From NCBI GenBank assembly GCA_003243425.1, contig QFQP01000014.1:62001-126000 (forward strand): a DNA stretch of 64,000 nucleotides, given 5' to 3'. Positions 15,823 through 24,570 of the stretch are shown in pieces (the stretch's first letter is position 1; each line of letters starts with the position of its first letter). The position numbers and the translations under genes were made by a program. Under the pieces are notes generated by a model. It was not told the DNA's origin and did not search any database. It saw only the letters and a program-made list of their open reading frames with translations. This stretch comes from Archangium gephyra. Lineage in GTDB: Bacteria > Myxococcota > Myxococcia > Myxococcales > Myxococcaceae.

Positions 15823-17243
15823 GGCCCTTCGTCTACCGCTTCAGGCATCGAGATGATCAAGAACTCGACGCGGCGGTTCTCGGCATCGTTGTTCCCGAGC
15901 GGGCGATCGAAGCCGTAGCCACGCGTCGACAAGCGCGCGCCTTCCACGTTGCCGCGCTCGACGAGGTAGAGCTTCACGGTGTTCGCGCGCGCGAGTGAGA
16001 GTTCACGGTTGTACTCGGCGGTGCCGACGCGATCGGTGTGCCCTTCGATGCGAACGTGCGCGAGCTCCGGGTGCGCGTTGATCACCTTCGCGATCTGGTC
16101 GAGCAGCTCGAAGGACTGCTCCTTGATGTCGGCGCGGTTGAACTCGAAATAGATGACCTCGAGGATCTCGAGCCGGTCCTTCTTGATGACGACTCGCTGC
16201 ACGTCTTCCGGAGGACAGCCGGCGTTGTTCGACGGCCCGCGTTCACCGGGACAGTTGTCGAAGATGTCGGCGGTGCCATCACCGTCACGGTCAGGCCACG
16301 GGCAGCCCTGATTTTCAGGATCGCCCGGCTCGCGCGGGCAGCGGTCGACGCCGTTGAGAACGCCGTCATGGTCGCGATCGAGCTCGGGACATTCTTCGAT
16401 GAGGTACGGCGTACCATCGGTGCAATCGGCGACGCGCTCACGACGGCGCACGTCTTCGTCTTCCGGCGGAGCGGGGTTCACGAAGGAGACGCCGAAGAGC
16501 ACGCGGCCGCTGAAGCCGTTGGGAATGAGGCCGTAGCCGGGGCCTCCGAGCAGCGAGAGCTCGAGTGGCCGCAGCCGGTAGCGAATGCCCGCGAGCACCT
16601 CGACGAAGCCGCGCAGCCCGTTGAGCAGTGACAGCGAACCGCGCGTCGTCAACTCGCCGCCCCAGTGAAGGCCCATGGCCGCGAACGAGACGCCGCCTTC
16701 GAGTTCGACGAGCCCTGCGCCGAAACGTGAACCCGCTTCGAGACCGATGGCCGCGTCGTTGCCCTGCCGAAGGCCCGCACTGACTTTCGCGAGCCCGGTG
16801 GGCAACAGGCTGCGAGTTAGAACCTCCGCCTGCTCGAGACCGGGGATGCCGACGTGCCCTTCGATCGCCAGCCAGAGGGGATCGTCCCACTCCGGAGAGA
16901 GCAGGCCGACGCGCAGGCCAGCCCACGGACGCCCGACACCCTGTTCCGGCGACGGAGCAGGGCGCTGCAGCAAGATGAACGGCAGCTGCGCCATGAGCTG
17001 CAGTCGATCGATCGGCGCGAAGGCAGCGGTCACGTGCTCGCGGAGCTGCAGCGAGTTCCCGATCGCCAGGTGCGTCTGCAGCGCGACTCGAAAGCGCATC
17101 GCCCCGAGCAGCTCGCCCGTGCCGATGACCTGCGATCGCTCACCGCCCGGGTTCAGCAGCCAGTGACCGCCTGCCGACGTCAGCGCCGGCTGGGCCAGGG
17201 TCGACACAGAAAAGAGGTGTACGGCCAGAACGACCCAACGCAC
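15819..17243 (-). CDS. OmpA-family outer membrane protein with thrombospondin-3-like repeats
   Basis: 474 residues. I place the start at GTG 17243 because AGAAGG lies 6 bp upstream and it opens a signal peptide (VRWVVLAVHLFSVSTLAQ); a TTG at 17261 is the alternative. A beta-barrel-like region with alternating residues spans about 25-270. Asp-rich calcium-type repeats (DRDHDGVLNGVDRCP, DRDGDGTADIFDNCP) form the linker at about 290-345. The C-terminal OmpA domain has IYFEFNRADIKEQS, VRIEGHTDRVGTAEYN and NRRVEF, the peptidoglycan (DAP)-binding signature. It tethers the outer membrane to the wall; overlap with ligA is probably only operonic. Confidence 0.9.
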   Translation of the reverse strand: MRWVVLAVHLFSVSTLAQPALTSAGGHWLLNPGGERSQVIGTGELLGAMRFRVALQTHLAIGNSLQLREHVTAAFAPIDRLQLMAQLPFILLQRPAPSPEQGVGRPWAGLRVGLLSPEWDDPLWLAIEGHVGIPGLEQAEVLTRSLLPTGLAKVSAGLRQGNDAAIGLEAGSRFGAGLVELEGGVSFAAMGLHWGGELTTRGSLSLLNGLRGFVEVLAGIRYRLRPLELSLLGGPGYGLIPNGFSGRVLFGVSFVNPAPPEDEDVRRRERVADCTDGTPYLIEECPELDRDHDGVLNGVDRCPREPGDPENQGCPWPDRDGDGTADIFDNCPGERGPSNNAGCPPEDVQRVVIKKDRLEILEVIYFEFNRADIKEQSFELLDQIAKVINAHPELAHVRIEGHTDRVGTAEYNRELSLARANTVKLYLVERGNVEGARLSTRGYGFDRPLGNNDAENRRVEFLIISMPEAVDEGP

Positions 17244-17303
17244 GGAGCGCCTTCTAGCCAAGTCCTCGATTTTGCGTGAGGCGTCGTTGTGAAGCTCACG
17301 AAA

Positions 17304-17334
17304 ATCAATGTTTGACTTGATTTAATTAAGTTCA
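17304..17334 (+). promoter_or_regulatory. AT-rich promoter region of the DUF2089 gene; possible leaderless start
   Basis: A 30-bp AT-rich block stands out from its surroundings. TTTAAT at 17321-17326 would place the transcription start at about 17333, on the A of the ATG, and no ribosome site is present, which fits a leaderless mRNA. An inverted repeat ATCAA-N8-TTGAT (17304-17321) lies just upstream and could be an operator. A TTGACT at 17312-17317 has no -10 at proper distance. Confidence 0.4.
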
Positions 17335-17729
17335 TGACGAGATCCTCGCAGTCGATGACACGAGCTCTGCCAAGCCGCTGCCCGCTCTGCGAAGGCCGCG
17401 TTCACGTCGAGAAGATCCGCTGCGAAGCGTGCCTTTGCGCGGTCGAAGGCCAGTTCGGGCTCGACTGGTTGGGCAACCTCTCTCCGGATCAGCTCTCGTT
17501 CGTGAAGGTGTTCCTGGTCTCGCGCGGGAAGATCAAAGACGTCGAGCAGGCGCTCGGCATCTCGTACCCGACGGTGGTCTCGCGGTTGGAAGACGTGGTG
17601 GCGGCGCTGGGCGCGTCACGCGCTTCGGAACCAGCGCCTGCTGCCCATTCGCTCGACGTGCTCGAGGAACTCGCGAGTGGAGACATCGACGTCAACGAAG
17701 CCGAACGCCGTCTACGCAAGAAGCGCTGA
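17334..17729 (+). CDS. DUF2089 family zinc-ribbon/HTH-like protein
   Basis: 131 residues. N-terminal zinc ribbon (CPLCEG and CEACL, residues 16-32), then the DUF2089 helical core with LSPDQLSFVKVFLVSRGKI and GISYPTVVSRLEDVV, which reads like a helix-turn-helix with PTV at the recognition helix. DUF2089 proteins are often annotated as regulators, without proof. The C-terminus (LEELASGDIDVNEAERRLRK) recurs in the next gene. 12 bp separate it from that gene, so they form a two-gene operon. An internal start at 17355 is possible. Confidence 0.85.
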   Translation: MTRSSQSMTRALPSRCPLCEGRVHVEKIRCEACLCAVEGQFGLDWLGNLSPDQLSFVKVFLVSRGKIKDVEQALGISYPTVVSRLEDVVAALGASRASEPAPAAHSLDVLEELASGDIDVNEAERRLRKKR

Positions 17730-17741
17730 AAGGGAGCCCGC

Positions 17742-18641
17742 ATGTCGTCGAGCAAACTGAACGTCATTCCCCTGGAGTTCGCTGAACGTCCCTCTCTCGA
17801 GCTGCGCGCGACGGCCGAGCAGATTCACGTGGTGCCGGTGGAGCCGGGTGGCTCGCCGCGCATCGAAGTGGAGACGCGCCGAGGGGAAGCGCCGCGCATT
17901 CAGGTGGAGCGCAACGGCGAGACGCTGGTCGTGAAGTCCGACGCGGGCATGTCGCAGTGGATGTTCGGCTTCGTGCCCTTCAAGCGCATCACGATGTTCG
18001 TGCCGTCGACCGTTCGCGCGCGCATCAAGCAGGACTTCGGGAACTTGAAGATCGAGCGGCTCGAAGGGTGTGACCTCGAGCTCTCCTCGAGCGCAGGGAC
18101 GATTCTCCTCGAGCACATTCGGGGGCGCATGGCGGTGGCCGTCGATGCGGGCACCATCAAGGGCGAACACCTCGCGGGGACGTTCGACATTCGCACCGAG
18201 GCGGGGTCGGTGAAGCTGGGCATCGACGCGCTCGACGCCGGTGACCACCGCGTTCGCACCGAACTCGGCGCGGTGAAGCTGTACCTGGCGCCGGGGTTGT
18301 CGGTGAAGTTCGAGAGCAGCACGTCGCTGGGCAGCTCACGTATCAGCTACGACGACGCGACCGACGCGAAGTCGACGATGCACCTGTCGGCGGAGCTCGG
18401 TTCGATTCGCGTGAAGGAAGGCGACGCGTTCGTCGACGACAAGCACGGCGATTGGGTCGACTGGCGGAAGTTGTGGAAGGACGCGGTGACCGAAGTGAGC
18501 GCGGTCGTGAACGACGTGATGCCGAAGCCGCAGCCCACGCGCGTGCCCGATGAAGAGCTGCGCAAGGTGCTCGAGCTCGTGCAGGACGGGAAGATCTCCG
18601 CGTCCGACGCCGAGCGGCTCATTCGCGCGATGGGTCGCTGA
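17742..18641 (+). CDS. DUF4097-type beta-helix protein
   Basis: 299 residues with an AAGGGAG ribosome site. The middle (about 100-235) is a run of short beta repeats (GNLKIERLEG, SSAGTILLEHIRG, DAGTIKGEHLAG, TEAGSVKLGI, ELGAVKLYL) typical of DUF4097/LiaG-like parallel beta-helices. There is no signal peptide or membrane helix. The last 28 residues (LRKVLELVQDGKISASDAERL) match the C-terminal motif of the DUF2089 partner and resemble SHOCT-like tails. Such pairs are usually envelope-stress or regulatory partners; function here is unknown. Confidence 0.8.
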   Translation: MSSSKLNVIPLEFAERPSLELRATAEQIHVVPVEPGGSPRIEVETRRGEAPRIQVERNGETLVVKSDAGMSQWMFGFVPFKRITMFVPSTVRARIKQDFGNLKIERLEGCDLELSSSAGTILLEHIRGRMAVAVDAGTIKGEHLAGTFDIRTEAGSVKLGIDALDAGDHRVRTELGAVKLYLAPGLSVKFESSTSLGSSRISYDDATDAKSTMHLSAELGSIRVKEGDAFVDDKHGDWVDWRKLWKDAVTEVSAVVNDVMPKPQPTRVPDEELRKVLELVQDGKISASDAERLIRAMGR

Positions 18642-18701
18642 GGCGGGCGCGAAGCGCGCTCGAACTCGTCGAACTTGCCTCGTGCCAGGCGTTGAGGAGC
18701 G

Positions 18702-19211
18702 TCACGCGGACTTCTTCTCGAGCTTCGTTACCCGCGCCTCAATGTGGTCGAGGCGGTCGCCGTGTCGCCCGGCAAGTGTGCCTACGAGCTTGCTGAGTCT
18801 CCTCAGGTCAGCGCGCGTCTCCTGAGCCCCGCGCGCCGTCGTGACTGCCAACTCGGCGAACCGCGTGGTGTCGGCGCTCAACTCGCCGACCTCTTTCGTG
18901 AACCGCGTCACCTCTGCGCCCATCAGATTCACGTTGCCGGTGAGGTGATTCACGGTCGATGTGAGGTGATTCACCGTCGATGTGAGGTGATTCACGGTCG
19001 ACGCGAGTTGATTCACGGTCACCGTCATCTCGTTCATCCGGATTTCGAACTGCGTCGCGCGCGTCTCGAGCGCGGTCGTTCGCGCCGCCATCTCCATCGC
19101 GACCCGGGCCATCTCGTCCAGGCGCTGCGCGTGGTGCGCAAATCCACGCTCCAACCGCTCCCCCGTGTTCATCAGCGCCAGCACCACGTCTTTCCCCGAC
19201 ACGCTCGCCAC
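18702..19211 (-). CDS. Coiled-coil protein with VNHLTST heptads
   Basis: 169 residues. The start at GTG 19211 is decided by AAGGAGG placed 6 bp upstream; the frame runs open to 19274 but without a ribosome site. Nearly the whole chain is a helical coiled coil; the core repeats a heptad, VNxLxST, four times, encoded by a 21-bp DNA repeat. The C-terminal part (LRRLSKLVGTLAGRHGDRLDHIEARVTKLEKK) is also heptad-like. No signal, no membrane segment and no recognised family. Possibly a scaffold or a trimeric stalk-like protein; that is a guess from the pattern only. Confidence 0.7.
   Translation of the reverse strand: MASVSGKDVVLALMNTGERLERGFAHHAQRLDEMARVAMEMAARTTALETRATQFEIRMNEMTVTVNQLASTVNHLTSTVNHLTSTVNHLTGNVNLMGAEVTRFTKEVGELSADTTRFAELAVTTARGAQETRADLRRLSKLVGTLAGRHGDRLDHIEARVTKLEKKSA
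18940..19023. repeat. Four 21-bp tandem repeats inside the coiled-coil gene
   Basis: Units at 18940-18960, 18961-18981, 18982-19002 and 19003-19023; the first three are identical except for 1-2 bases (GTGAGGTGATTCACGGTCGA core). Each codes one heptad of the coiled coil, so unit-number change would lengthen or shorten the stalk in frame. Confidence 0.9.
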
Positions 19212-19292
19212 CGTCCGCCTCCTTTTTCGTGCGACCGCCTGTCTATTTCGGAGGGCTGACACGTTCCGGGGCATGGGCTCAATCTAACTCGC

Positions 19293-19321
19293 TTGACTTG
19301 CCGAAACCCGGCCCCTACCTT
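19293..19321 (+). promoter_or_regulatory. Sigma70-like promoter of rho
   Basis: TTGACT (19293-19298), 17-bp spacer, TACCTT (19316-19321). Transcription would start at about 19328, giving a leader of about 100 nt before the rho ATG at 19431. Long leaders are common for autoregulated rho genes. Confidence 0.55.
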
Positions 19322-19430
19322 GCCTCTCGCTGTCGCCGCGGGCGCGCTCAGAGTCGAGCCACCTGCAAGTTCTCCCCAGGCACTCCTCGCAGCCTTCAGT
19401 TCAGGCAGCCGCTGCGAACCCGATTCCCAC

Positions 19431-21062
19431 ATGGCACCGGCCCGTACCTCCAAGTCCTCCGCTGACACGTCCAAGAAGCGCCGTTCCAAGGACGACGAGA
19501 AGCCGAAGAAGAAGCCGACGTCGCGTCGCGCCGCCGAAGAAGACACCGAGTCAGGTCCCGAGCTCGAAGAAGTGGCCGCCCGCGGCGCCGCGGCTGATGA
19601 GTCGACCGCGACCGAAGAGCGTGAAGAACGCCGTGACGATGGCGACGAAGAGCGCCCCCGCCCGGTACTCACGCCCGTGAATCACGCGGTCCGCGACGAC
19701 GATCTCCAGGAAGCGCGCATCACCGGTGAGACCGCCGAACAGACGACCGAAGCGGCCGCCGAAGCCGCCGAAGAAGCGGCGGGGCAGGGTGAGAAGAAGC
19801 TCCAGGTTCTCAAGCTGACCGACCTGAAGCGCATGAAGATCACCGAGCTCTCGAAGATGGCCCACAACCTGGGCATCGAGGGCACGCAGGGGCTCAAGAA
19901 GCAGGAGCTGCTGGTCGCCATTCTCCAGAACGTCACCGAGAAGCGGTACGAGGTTCAGGCCGAAGGCGTCATGGAGCAGATGAGCGACGGCTACGGCTTC
20001 CTGCGCTCGGCTGATTCCGACTACCAGCCCAGCCCCGACGACATCTACGTGTCGCCGTCGCAGGTTCGTCGCTTCAACCTGCGCCCCGGTGACACCGTCA
20101 GCGGCCCGATTCGTCAGCCGCGTGAGGGTGAGCGTTATTTCGCTCTGCAGCGCGTCGAGAAGATCAACTTCGCCGACCCGTTCAGCGCCGACGTCAAAGA
20201 GCGCATTCTCTTCGACAACCTCACCGCGCTCTACCCCACCCAGAAGCTGCACCTCGAGCACGATCAGGGCGACTTCACGACGCGCATCATCGACATGTTC
20301 TCGCCGATCGGCCTCGGTCAGCGGTGCCTCATCGTCGCGCCGCCCAAGGCTGGTAAGACGGTGATGCTGCAGAACATCGCGCACGCGATTTCGAAGAATC
20401 ACCCCGACATCCACCTCATCGTGTTGCTCGTCGACGAGCGCCCCGAAGAAGTGACCGACATGCAGCGCTCGGTGCGCGGTGAAGTCGTCAGCTCGACGTT
20501 CGACGAGCCGGCCACCCGCCACGTGCAGGTCGCCGAGATGGTCATCGACAAGGCCAAGCGTCTGGCCGAGCAGAAGAAGCACGTGTGCATCCTGCTCGAC
20601 TCGATCACGCGCCTGGCGCGCGCGTACAACACCGTCGTTCCGCCGTCGGGCAAGATCCTCTCGGGTGGTGTCGACGCCAACGCGCTGCACCGCCCCAAGC
20701 GCTTCTTCGGCGCCGCGCGAAACATCGAAGAAGGCGGCTCGCTCACCATCATCGGCACCGCGCTCATCGACACCGGCAGCCGCATGGACGAAGTGATCTT
20801 CGAAGAGTTCAAGGGCACCGGTAACTCGGAGATCGTCCTCGACCGCAAGCTCTTCGAGAAGCGCATCTTCCCGTGCATGGACATCAACAAGTCCGGCACG
20901 CGCAAAGAAGAGCTGCTGCTGAGCCCGGCAGACCTGGTGCGCATCACCGCGCTCCGTCAGGTGCTGCACCCGTTCACGCCCATCGACGCGATGGAGTTCA
21001 CGCTCAAACACATGCGGCCGACGAAGAACAACCTCGAGTTCCTCGGCGGTATGAACCGGTGA
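19431..21062 (+). CDS. rho: Transcription termination factor Rho with extended N-terminus
   Basis: RNA-dependent ATPase hexamer that ends transcription. 543 residues against about 420 in E. coli. The extra N-terminal 125 residues are charged and low in complexity (KSSADTSKKRRSKDDEKPKK, then Glu/Ala-rich), as in several high-GC lineages. Then come the Rho N-domain (LTDLKRMKITELSKMAHNLG), the RNA-binding fold (EGVMEQMSDGYGFLRS), the P-loop (APPKAGKTVM), Walker B (HVCILLDSITRLARA), the Q-loop region (VSSTFDEPATRHVQVAEM) and the arginine-finger area (FEEFKGTGNSE). Start at 19431 follows the promoter described above. Its stop overlaps the next ATG by one base. Confidence 0.96.
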   Translation: MAPARTSKSSADTSKKRRSKDDEKPKKKPTSRRAAEEDTESGPELEEVAARGAAADESTATEEREERRDDGDEERPRPVLTPVNHAVRDDDLQEARITGETAEQTTEAAAEAAEEAAGQGEKKLQVLKLTDLKRMKITELSKMAHNLGIEGTQGLKKQELLVAILQNVTEKRYEVQAEGVMEQMSDGYGFLRSADSDYQPSPDDIYVSPSQVRRFNLRPGDTVSGPIRQPREGERYFALQRVEKINFADPFSADVKERILFDNLTALYPTQKLHLEHDQGDFTTRIIDMFSPIGLGQRCLIVAPPKAGKTVMLQNIAHAISKNHPDIHLIVLLVDERPEEVTDMQRSVRGEVVSSTFDEPATRHVQVAEMVIDKAKRLAEQKKHVCILLDSITRLARAYNTVVPPSGKILSGGVDANALHRPKRFFGAARNIEEGGSLTIIGTALIDTGSRMDEVIFEEFKGTGNSEIVLDRKLFEKRIFPCMDINKSGTRKEELLLSPADLVRITALRQVLHPFTPIDAMEFTLKHMRPTKNNLEFLGGMNR

Positions 21063-21361
21063 TGCGCGCGCTCGTCATCGCCGTGGCGTTGAGCTTCACC
21101 GGTTGCGGCTTTCTCCTCGGGGAGCCCGGCGGTGGTGGCGGTCTGCCCAGCGGTCGAGCGTGCGCTTCAGACGACGATTGTGTGCCCAGCGACTGCTGCG
21201 GGGAAGGCTCTGGCGTGGTGCACGTGATGGACGCGCCAGGCTGCCCCGGGCAGTGCAACACCATGTGCCCGCGCGGTCAGACCGACTGCGGCTGCGGCGT
21301 GCCGATCTGCCGTGATTCGCGGTGCACGGTCGCCGTGGCGACAGACCCCATGTGTCAGTGA
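21062..21361 (+). CDS. Small Cys-rich lipoprotein
   Basis: 99 residues, start ATG sharing one base with the rho stop. Lipoprotein signal MRALVIAVALSFTGC, a Gly-rich linker, then about a dozen Cys in 70 residues (CASDDDCVPSDCCGEG, CPGQCNTMCP, CGCGVPICRDSRC), a pattern of secreted disulfide-knot domains. Similar small proteins are common in Myxococcota genomes. It is co-oriented with rho and the two longer Cys-rich lipoproteins that follow; their joint role is unknown. Confidence 0.75.
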   Translation: MRALVIAVALSFTGCGFLLGEPGGGGGLPSGRACASDDDCVPSDCCGEGSGVVHVMDAPGCPGQCNTMCPRGQTDCGCGVPICRDSRCTVAVATDPMCQ

Positions 21362-21411
21362 CCGGGGGCGGTGGATCGCCCGTTCGGGCTGCGATAAGTG
21401 CCCGGCCCCTG

Positions 21412-22725
21412 ATGAACCGGTTTTTCGCTCTGCTTCCGCTGGTCTGCGCGCTGTCCGCGTGCCCTGTGACGCGCCCGCCACCGACTGGTGATTCCGACGC
21501 CGGCACCGTCGACTTCGTCGGTCGTGCCTGCAACGTCGACGCGGAGTGCGGTTCGCTGCGCTGCGACAAGGTGCGCCGTCAGTGCATCTGTCTGTCGGAC
21601 CTCAGCTGTCTTTCGGCGCCCAACGAGCCGCTCAAGTTCTGCAACAACTACACGGGCCTCTGCGTCACCGAGATCACCGGGTGCAAGGGCGACACCGAGT
21701 GCGGCGAGAACCAGTACTGCGACCCGTCGACGCGTTCGTGTCAGGCGCTCCGCACCTTCTGTCAGACGTGCGCGACCAGCCGTGAATGCGGCGGAGCGGG
21801 TGACAACTGCGTGCTCGACACCGTGCTCAACCGTCGCTTCTGCGGCACGGCGTGCGAGAGCAACGCAGATTGCCCGCGCGGCGCCACCTGTCAGGACAAA
21901 GACGGCGCGCGGCAGTGCTGGCCCGACCGCACCGCCACCGGTCAGGCGGCGACGTGCAACAACTTCACGGGCTGCGTGCCCGACTCGCTGCGCACCTGCA
22001 ATCAGAGCTCGGATTGTGGCGACGCTTCTCAGCGCTGTGACACCACGCAGGGCAAGTGCGTGGCGACGTTGCAGGCCTGCCCCTTCGGCACCACCTGCGA
22101 CCCGCGGCTCAAGCTGTGCCTTGCCGAATGCACCCAGGACGAAGACTGTGGCGACGCCACGCTGCGCTGTGTGCAGCGCATCTGCGAGCCCATCAGCGAG
22201 TGCCAGGTCGACGACGATTGCGCGCTCAACAAGAGCTGCGCCATTCCGCCCGGCGCCACGGTCGGCGAGTGCAAGACCTCGTGCGGCACCGACACCGAGT
22301 GCCCGCTGGGTCAGGTGTGCGTCAGCAACGGCGGCCGCGCTTCGTGCCGGCCCGGTTGCTCGACCAACGCCGACTGCGCGCTCGACCAGCGGTGCAACAG
22401 CACCTCGCGCACCTGCGAAGGCCCGGTGGTCGGGACCGATCGCGTCTGTCAGGGCACCAGCGCCTGCCGCACCTGCGAAGTGTGCGACGGCGTGAACACC
22501 GTGTGCCGCCCGGCGAAGAACGACTTCCCGCACTGCCTGCCGTGCAGCTCGTCGACCGAGTGCGCCGGCGGTACGTGCGTGGCGCTCACCGGTCAGCAGG
22601 TGTGTGCGCGCTTCTGTGGCCCCGGCCAGGCCGAGTGTCCGCAGGGCTTCGCGTGCCTTACCCTCACCACCGGCCAGCAGGCCTGTGTCCCCTCTGATCG
22701 TTCGTGCTCCGGAAAGTGCCCATGA
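21412..22725 (+). CDS. Cys-rich repeat lipoprotein
   Basis: 437 residues from 21412, chosen because it begins a lipoprotein signal (MNRFFALLPLVCALSAC). The mature protein is a chain of about ten modules of the type C-x5-C-x(4-6)-C-x(6-8)-C with recurring phrases such as NADCPRGATC, DEDCGDATLRC and DTECPLGQVC, resembling Dickkopf/TIL-like disulfide modules found in myxobacterial surface proteins. No catalytic motif. The stop overlaps the next start by 4 bp (ATGA). Confidence 0.82.
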   Translation: MNRFFALLPLVCALSACPVTRPPPTGDSDAGTVDFVGRACNVDAECGSLRCDKVRRQCICLSDLSCLSAPNEPLKFCNNYTGLCVTEITGCKGDTECGENQYCDPSTRSCQALRTFCQTCATSRECGGAGDNCVLDTVLNRRFCGTACESNADCPRGATCQDKDGARQCWPDRTATGQAATCNNFTGCVPDSLRTCNQSSDCGDASQRCDTTQGKCVATLQACPFGTTCDPRLKLCLAECTQDEDCGDATLRCVQRICEPISECQVDDDCALNKSCAIPPGATVGECKTSCGTDTECPLGQVCVSNGGRASCRPGCSTNADCALDQRCNSTSRTCEGPVVGTDRVCQGTSACRTCEVCDGVNTVCRPAKNDFPHCLPCSSSTECAGGTCVALTGQQVCARFCGPGQAECPQGFACLTLTTGQQACVPSDRSCSGKCP

Positions 22726-23498
22726 TGCGTTCGCTCGCAGTCGCTCTCGTCGTGTCGTCTTTCTTCGTCGCGTGTTCCCCGCCCGAGAAGCAGCGCGAAG
22801 TGTGTGGTGACGGCATCGACAACGATGGCAACGGTCTGGCCGATTGCGCCGACGCGGATTGCCAGGGTCAGGAGGTCTGCAAGCCGGTCAACTACGGCGA
22901 GTGCCCGAAGTGCGGCATCGAGTGCGCTGATCAATCGGCCTGCGTGGTGAGCTTCCCCGACGACCGCCCGCTGCCCATGTGCCTGAACGGGCATTGCAAC
23001 GCGAACTCGCTGTTCATTCAGCCCAGCATTCAGCTCGACACCAAGGACAACTGGAGCGGCCTCGCGCTCTCGCCCCAGTCCGCGGCGACGCGCTTCATCA
23101 AGAAGAAGGCGGTCGACGGCTCCGAGGTGACGTGCGCGATGATCGCCGCGACTGCGTCCGACCGGATGAAGCCCACCGCCATCGAAGACGCGAAGAAGTA
23201 CAACGTGCAGGGGCTCGACGTGACCCGCGTGACGAACCCGATGCTGGGTCAAGGCGTCAGCTTCGCCTTCGTGAACACGCAGATCGGCGGAGACTTCTTG
23301 ATCTGGGTCGAACTGTGGGGCGGTGCGCCGGGTACCGACAGCAAGATGCCCACGGGTCGTCGCTTTGGCTGGGGCTGCTTTGAGTCGGCCAGCGTGGTTG
23401 GCAACGCGCTCGTCGACACGGACAACTGCCCGTCGGCGGCGTTCAACTTCGGCACCTGCCGGCGCTTCGTGCTGAAGATGCCCGGGCCCGAAATGTGA
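22722..23498 (+). CDS. Lipoprotein with DNDGNG-type Asp-rich motif
   Basis: 258 residues. Lipoprotein signal MMRSLAVALVVSSFFVAC, followed at once by CGDGIDNDGNGLADCADADC, the MopE/FG-GAP-like Asp loop that many myxobacterial exported proteins carry behind the signal and that may bind calcium. The remainder (about 75-258) has no recognised fold; two Cys pairs (YGECPKCGIEC; FGTCRRF) probably form disulfides. Translationally coupled to the preceding Cys-rich lipoprotein. Confidence 0.78.
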   Translation: MMRSLAVALVVSSFFVACSPPEKQREVCGDGIDNDGNGLADCADADCQGQEVCKPVNYGECPKCGIECADQSACVVSFPDDRPLPMCLNGHCNANSLFIQPSIQLDTKDNWSGLALSPQSAATRFIKKKAVDGSEVTCAMIAATASDRMKPTAIEDAKKYNVQGLDVTRVTNPMLGQGVSFAFVNTQIGGDFLIWVELWGGAPGTDSKMPTGRRFGWGCFESASVVGNALVDTDNCPSAAFNFGTCRRFVLKMPGPEM

Positions 23499-23608
23499 GC
23501 CTCACGCGGGCGGCAATTTCAGCGCCTGCCGAGACGTCGCTCCGCCGGTTTTCGCTCGTCTGCCGCGCTCCTACGTCATGGCCGGGGGAGCGTGTGCAGG
23601 GAGCCGCT

Positions 23609-24502
23609 TCACGTCCACCTGAGTTTCGAGCGCTCAGCCCAGTAGCGCTCGGGTGGAACGCTGAACGCTTCCCAACCATCGACAGCACCGACGTTCCGCG
23701 CGCGCAGGTTCGACTCGAGCTGCGCGACCGTCGCAGCACCCGACAAGACGACGTCGAGAAACGGCTGCTGCAATGCGATGCCGAGCGCGAGTGCGTCGGG
23801 CGTGGTCGCTTGCTGATGCGCGAACTCTTTCCAGCCCACGACATCACCGCGCGACGAGAGCAGCCCGTTGGCCATGCCTTCCTTCGCGATGGTGTGAGCG
23901 CCACGTGCCTTCGCGCGGGCGAGGGCAGGACCGGCTGACGTTTCGCGCACGTTCCACGTGGCCTGAACCCACGTGAAGATGCCGGTCTCCATCGCCGCGT
24001 CGATGACGTCGCCTTGCCGCGGGCCCGTCACGCTGAGCCCGACGGGAACTCCCAGCGAAGCGAGTCGATCGAGCACCGCGCGATCTTTGAGCACGCCGCT
24101 CTCGAGCGTCGCCGAATGCACCTGGTGCACGTGCAACCGCTCACCCAGCAGCGCGCGTGACTCGGCCCACTGTGACTCGAGGTGGGAAAGCGAGTGGTCC
24201 TTCACTTCGTGCACCTCGGCGTCGGTGCGCCACCCGGCGGTGTACCGGTAGCCCCACTTCGACGAAATGAAGACATCTCGGTGCCCACGCGCGTCGAGCC
24301 AACTGGCCAGAAAGTTCTCCGACTTTCCGTAGCTGCGCGCCGCATCGAAGTGACGGACTCCGCCGGCGTAGGCCGCGTCGAACACTTCGTGCGCGTGAAG
24401 TTCCATCGCGCGCGGCTCCGTCGACGGGAGATCGCCCGAATGCTGCAAGGTCATGTAGCCGGGGCGACCGAGCGCCGCGAGGCCGAGTCCAAGGACTGCC
24501 AT
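23609..24502 (-). CDS. Aldo/keto reductase
   Basis: NAD(P)H-dependent oxidoreductase of the AKR barrel family, 297 residues from 24502 (MAVLGLGLAALGRPGY). The tetrad is visible: Asp and Tyr in FDAARSYGKSE, Lys in FISSKWGYRY and His in LHVHQVHSA. C-terminal cofactor loop: VLSGAATVAQLESN. Closest in style to L-galactose dehydrogenase/YeaE-like AKRs; substrate unknown. Last gene of a minus-strand run (lipase, hypothetical, map, AKR), 68 bp after map. Confidence 0.88.
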   Translation of the reverse strand: MAVLGLGLAALGRPGYMTLQHSGDLPSTEPRAMELHAHEVFDAAYAGGVRHFDAARSYGKSENFLASWLDARGHRDVFISSKWGYRYTAGWRTDAEVHEVKDHSLSHLESQWAESRALLGERLHVHQVHSATLESGVLKDRAVLDRLASLGVPVGLSVTGPRQGDVIDAAMETGIFTWVQATWNVRETSAGPALARAKARGAHTIAKEGMANGLLSSRGDVVGWKEFAHQQATTPDALALGIALQQPFLDVVLSGAATVAQLESNLRARNVGAVDGWEAFSVPPERYWAERSKLRWT

Positions 24503-24570
24503 GGGTGCATCTGTGCTCCTCGCGCGCGCAACCCGCAAGCACAGTCGCGCGCACGTCAGAGCGGCTCAGC

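Noticed and set aside
17312..17317. TTGACT as -35 of the DUF2089 gene
   Set aside because: A 17-bp spacing would put the -10 inside the coding region with no TATAAT-like match.
19551..21011. Open frame of 486 codons opposite rho
   Set aside because: Shadow of rho; no ribosome site and no recognisable protein motif.
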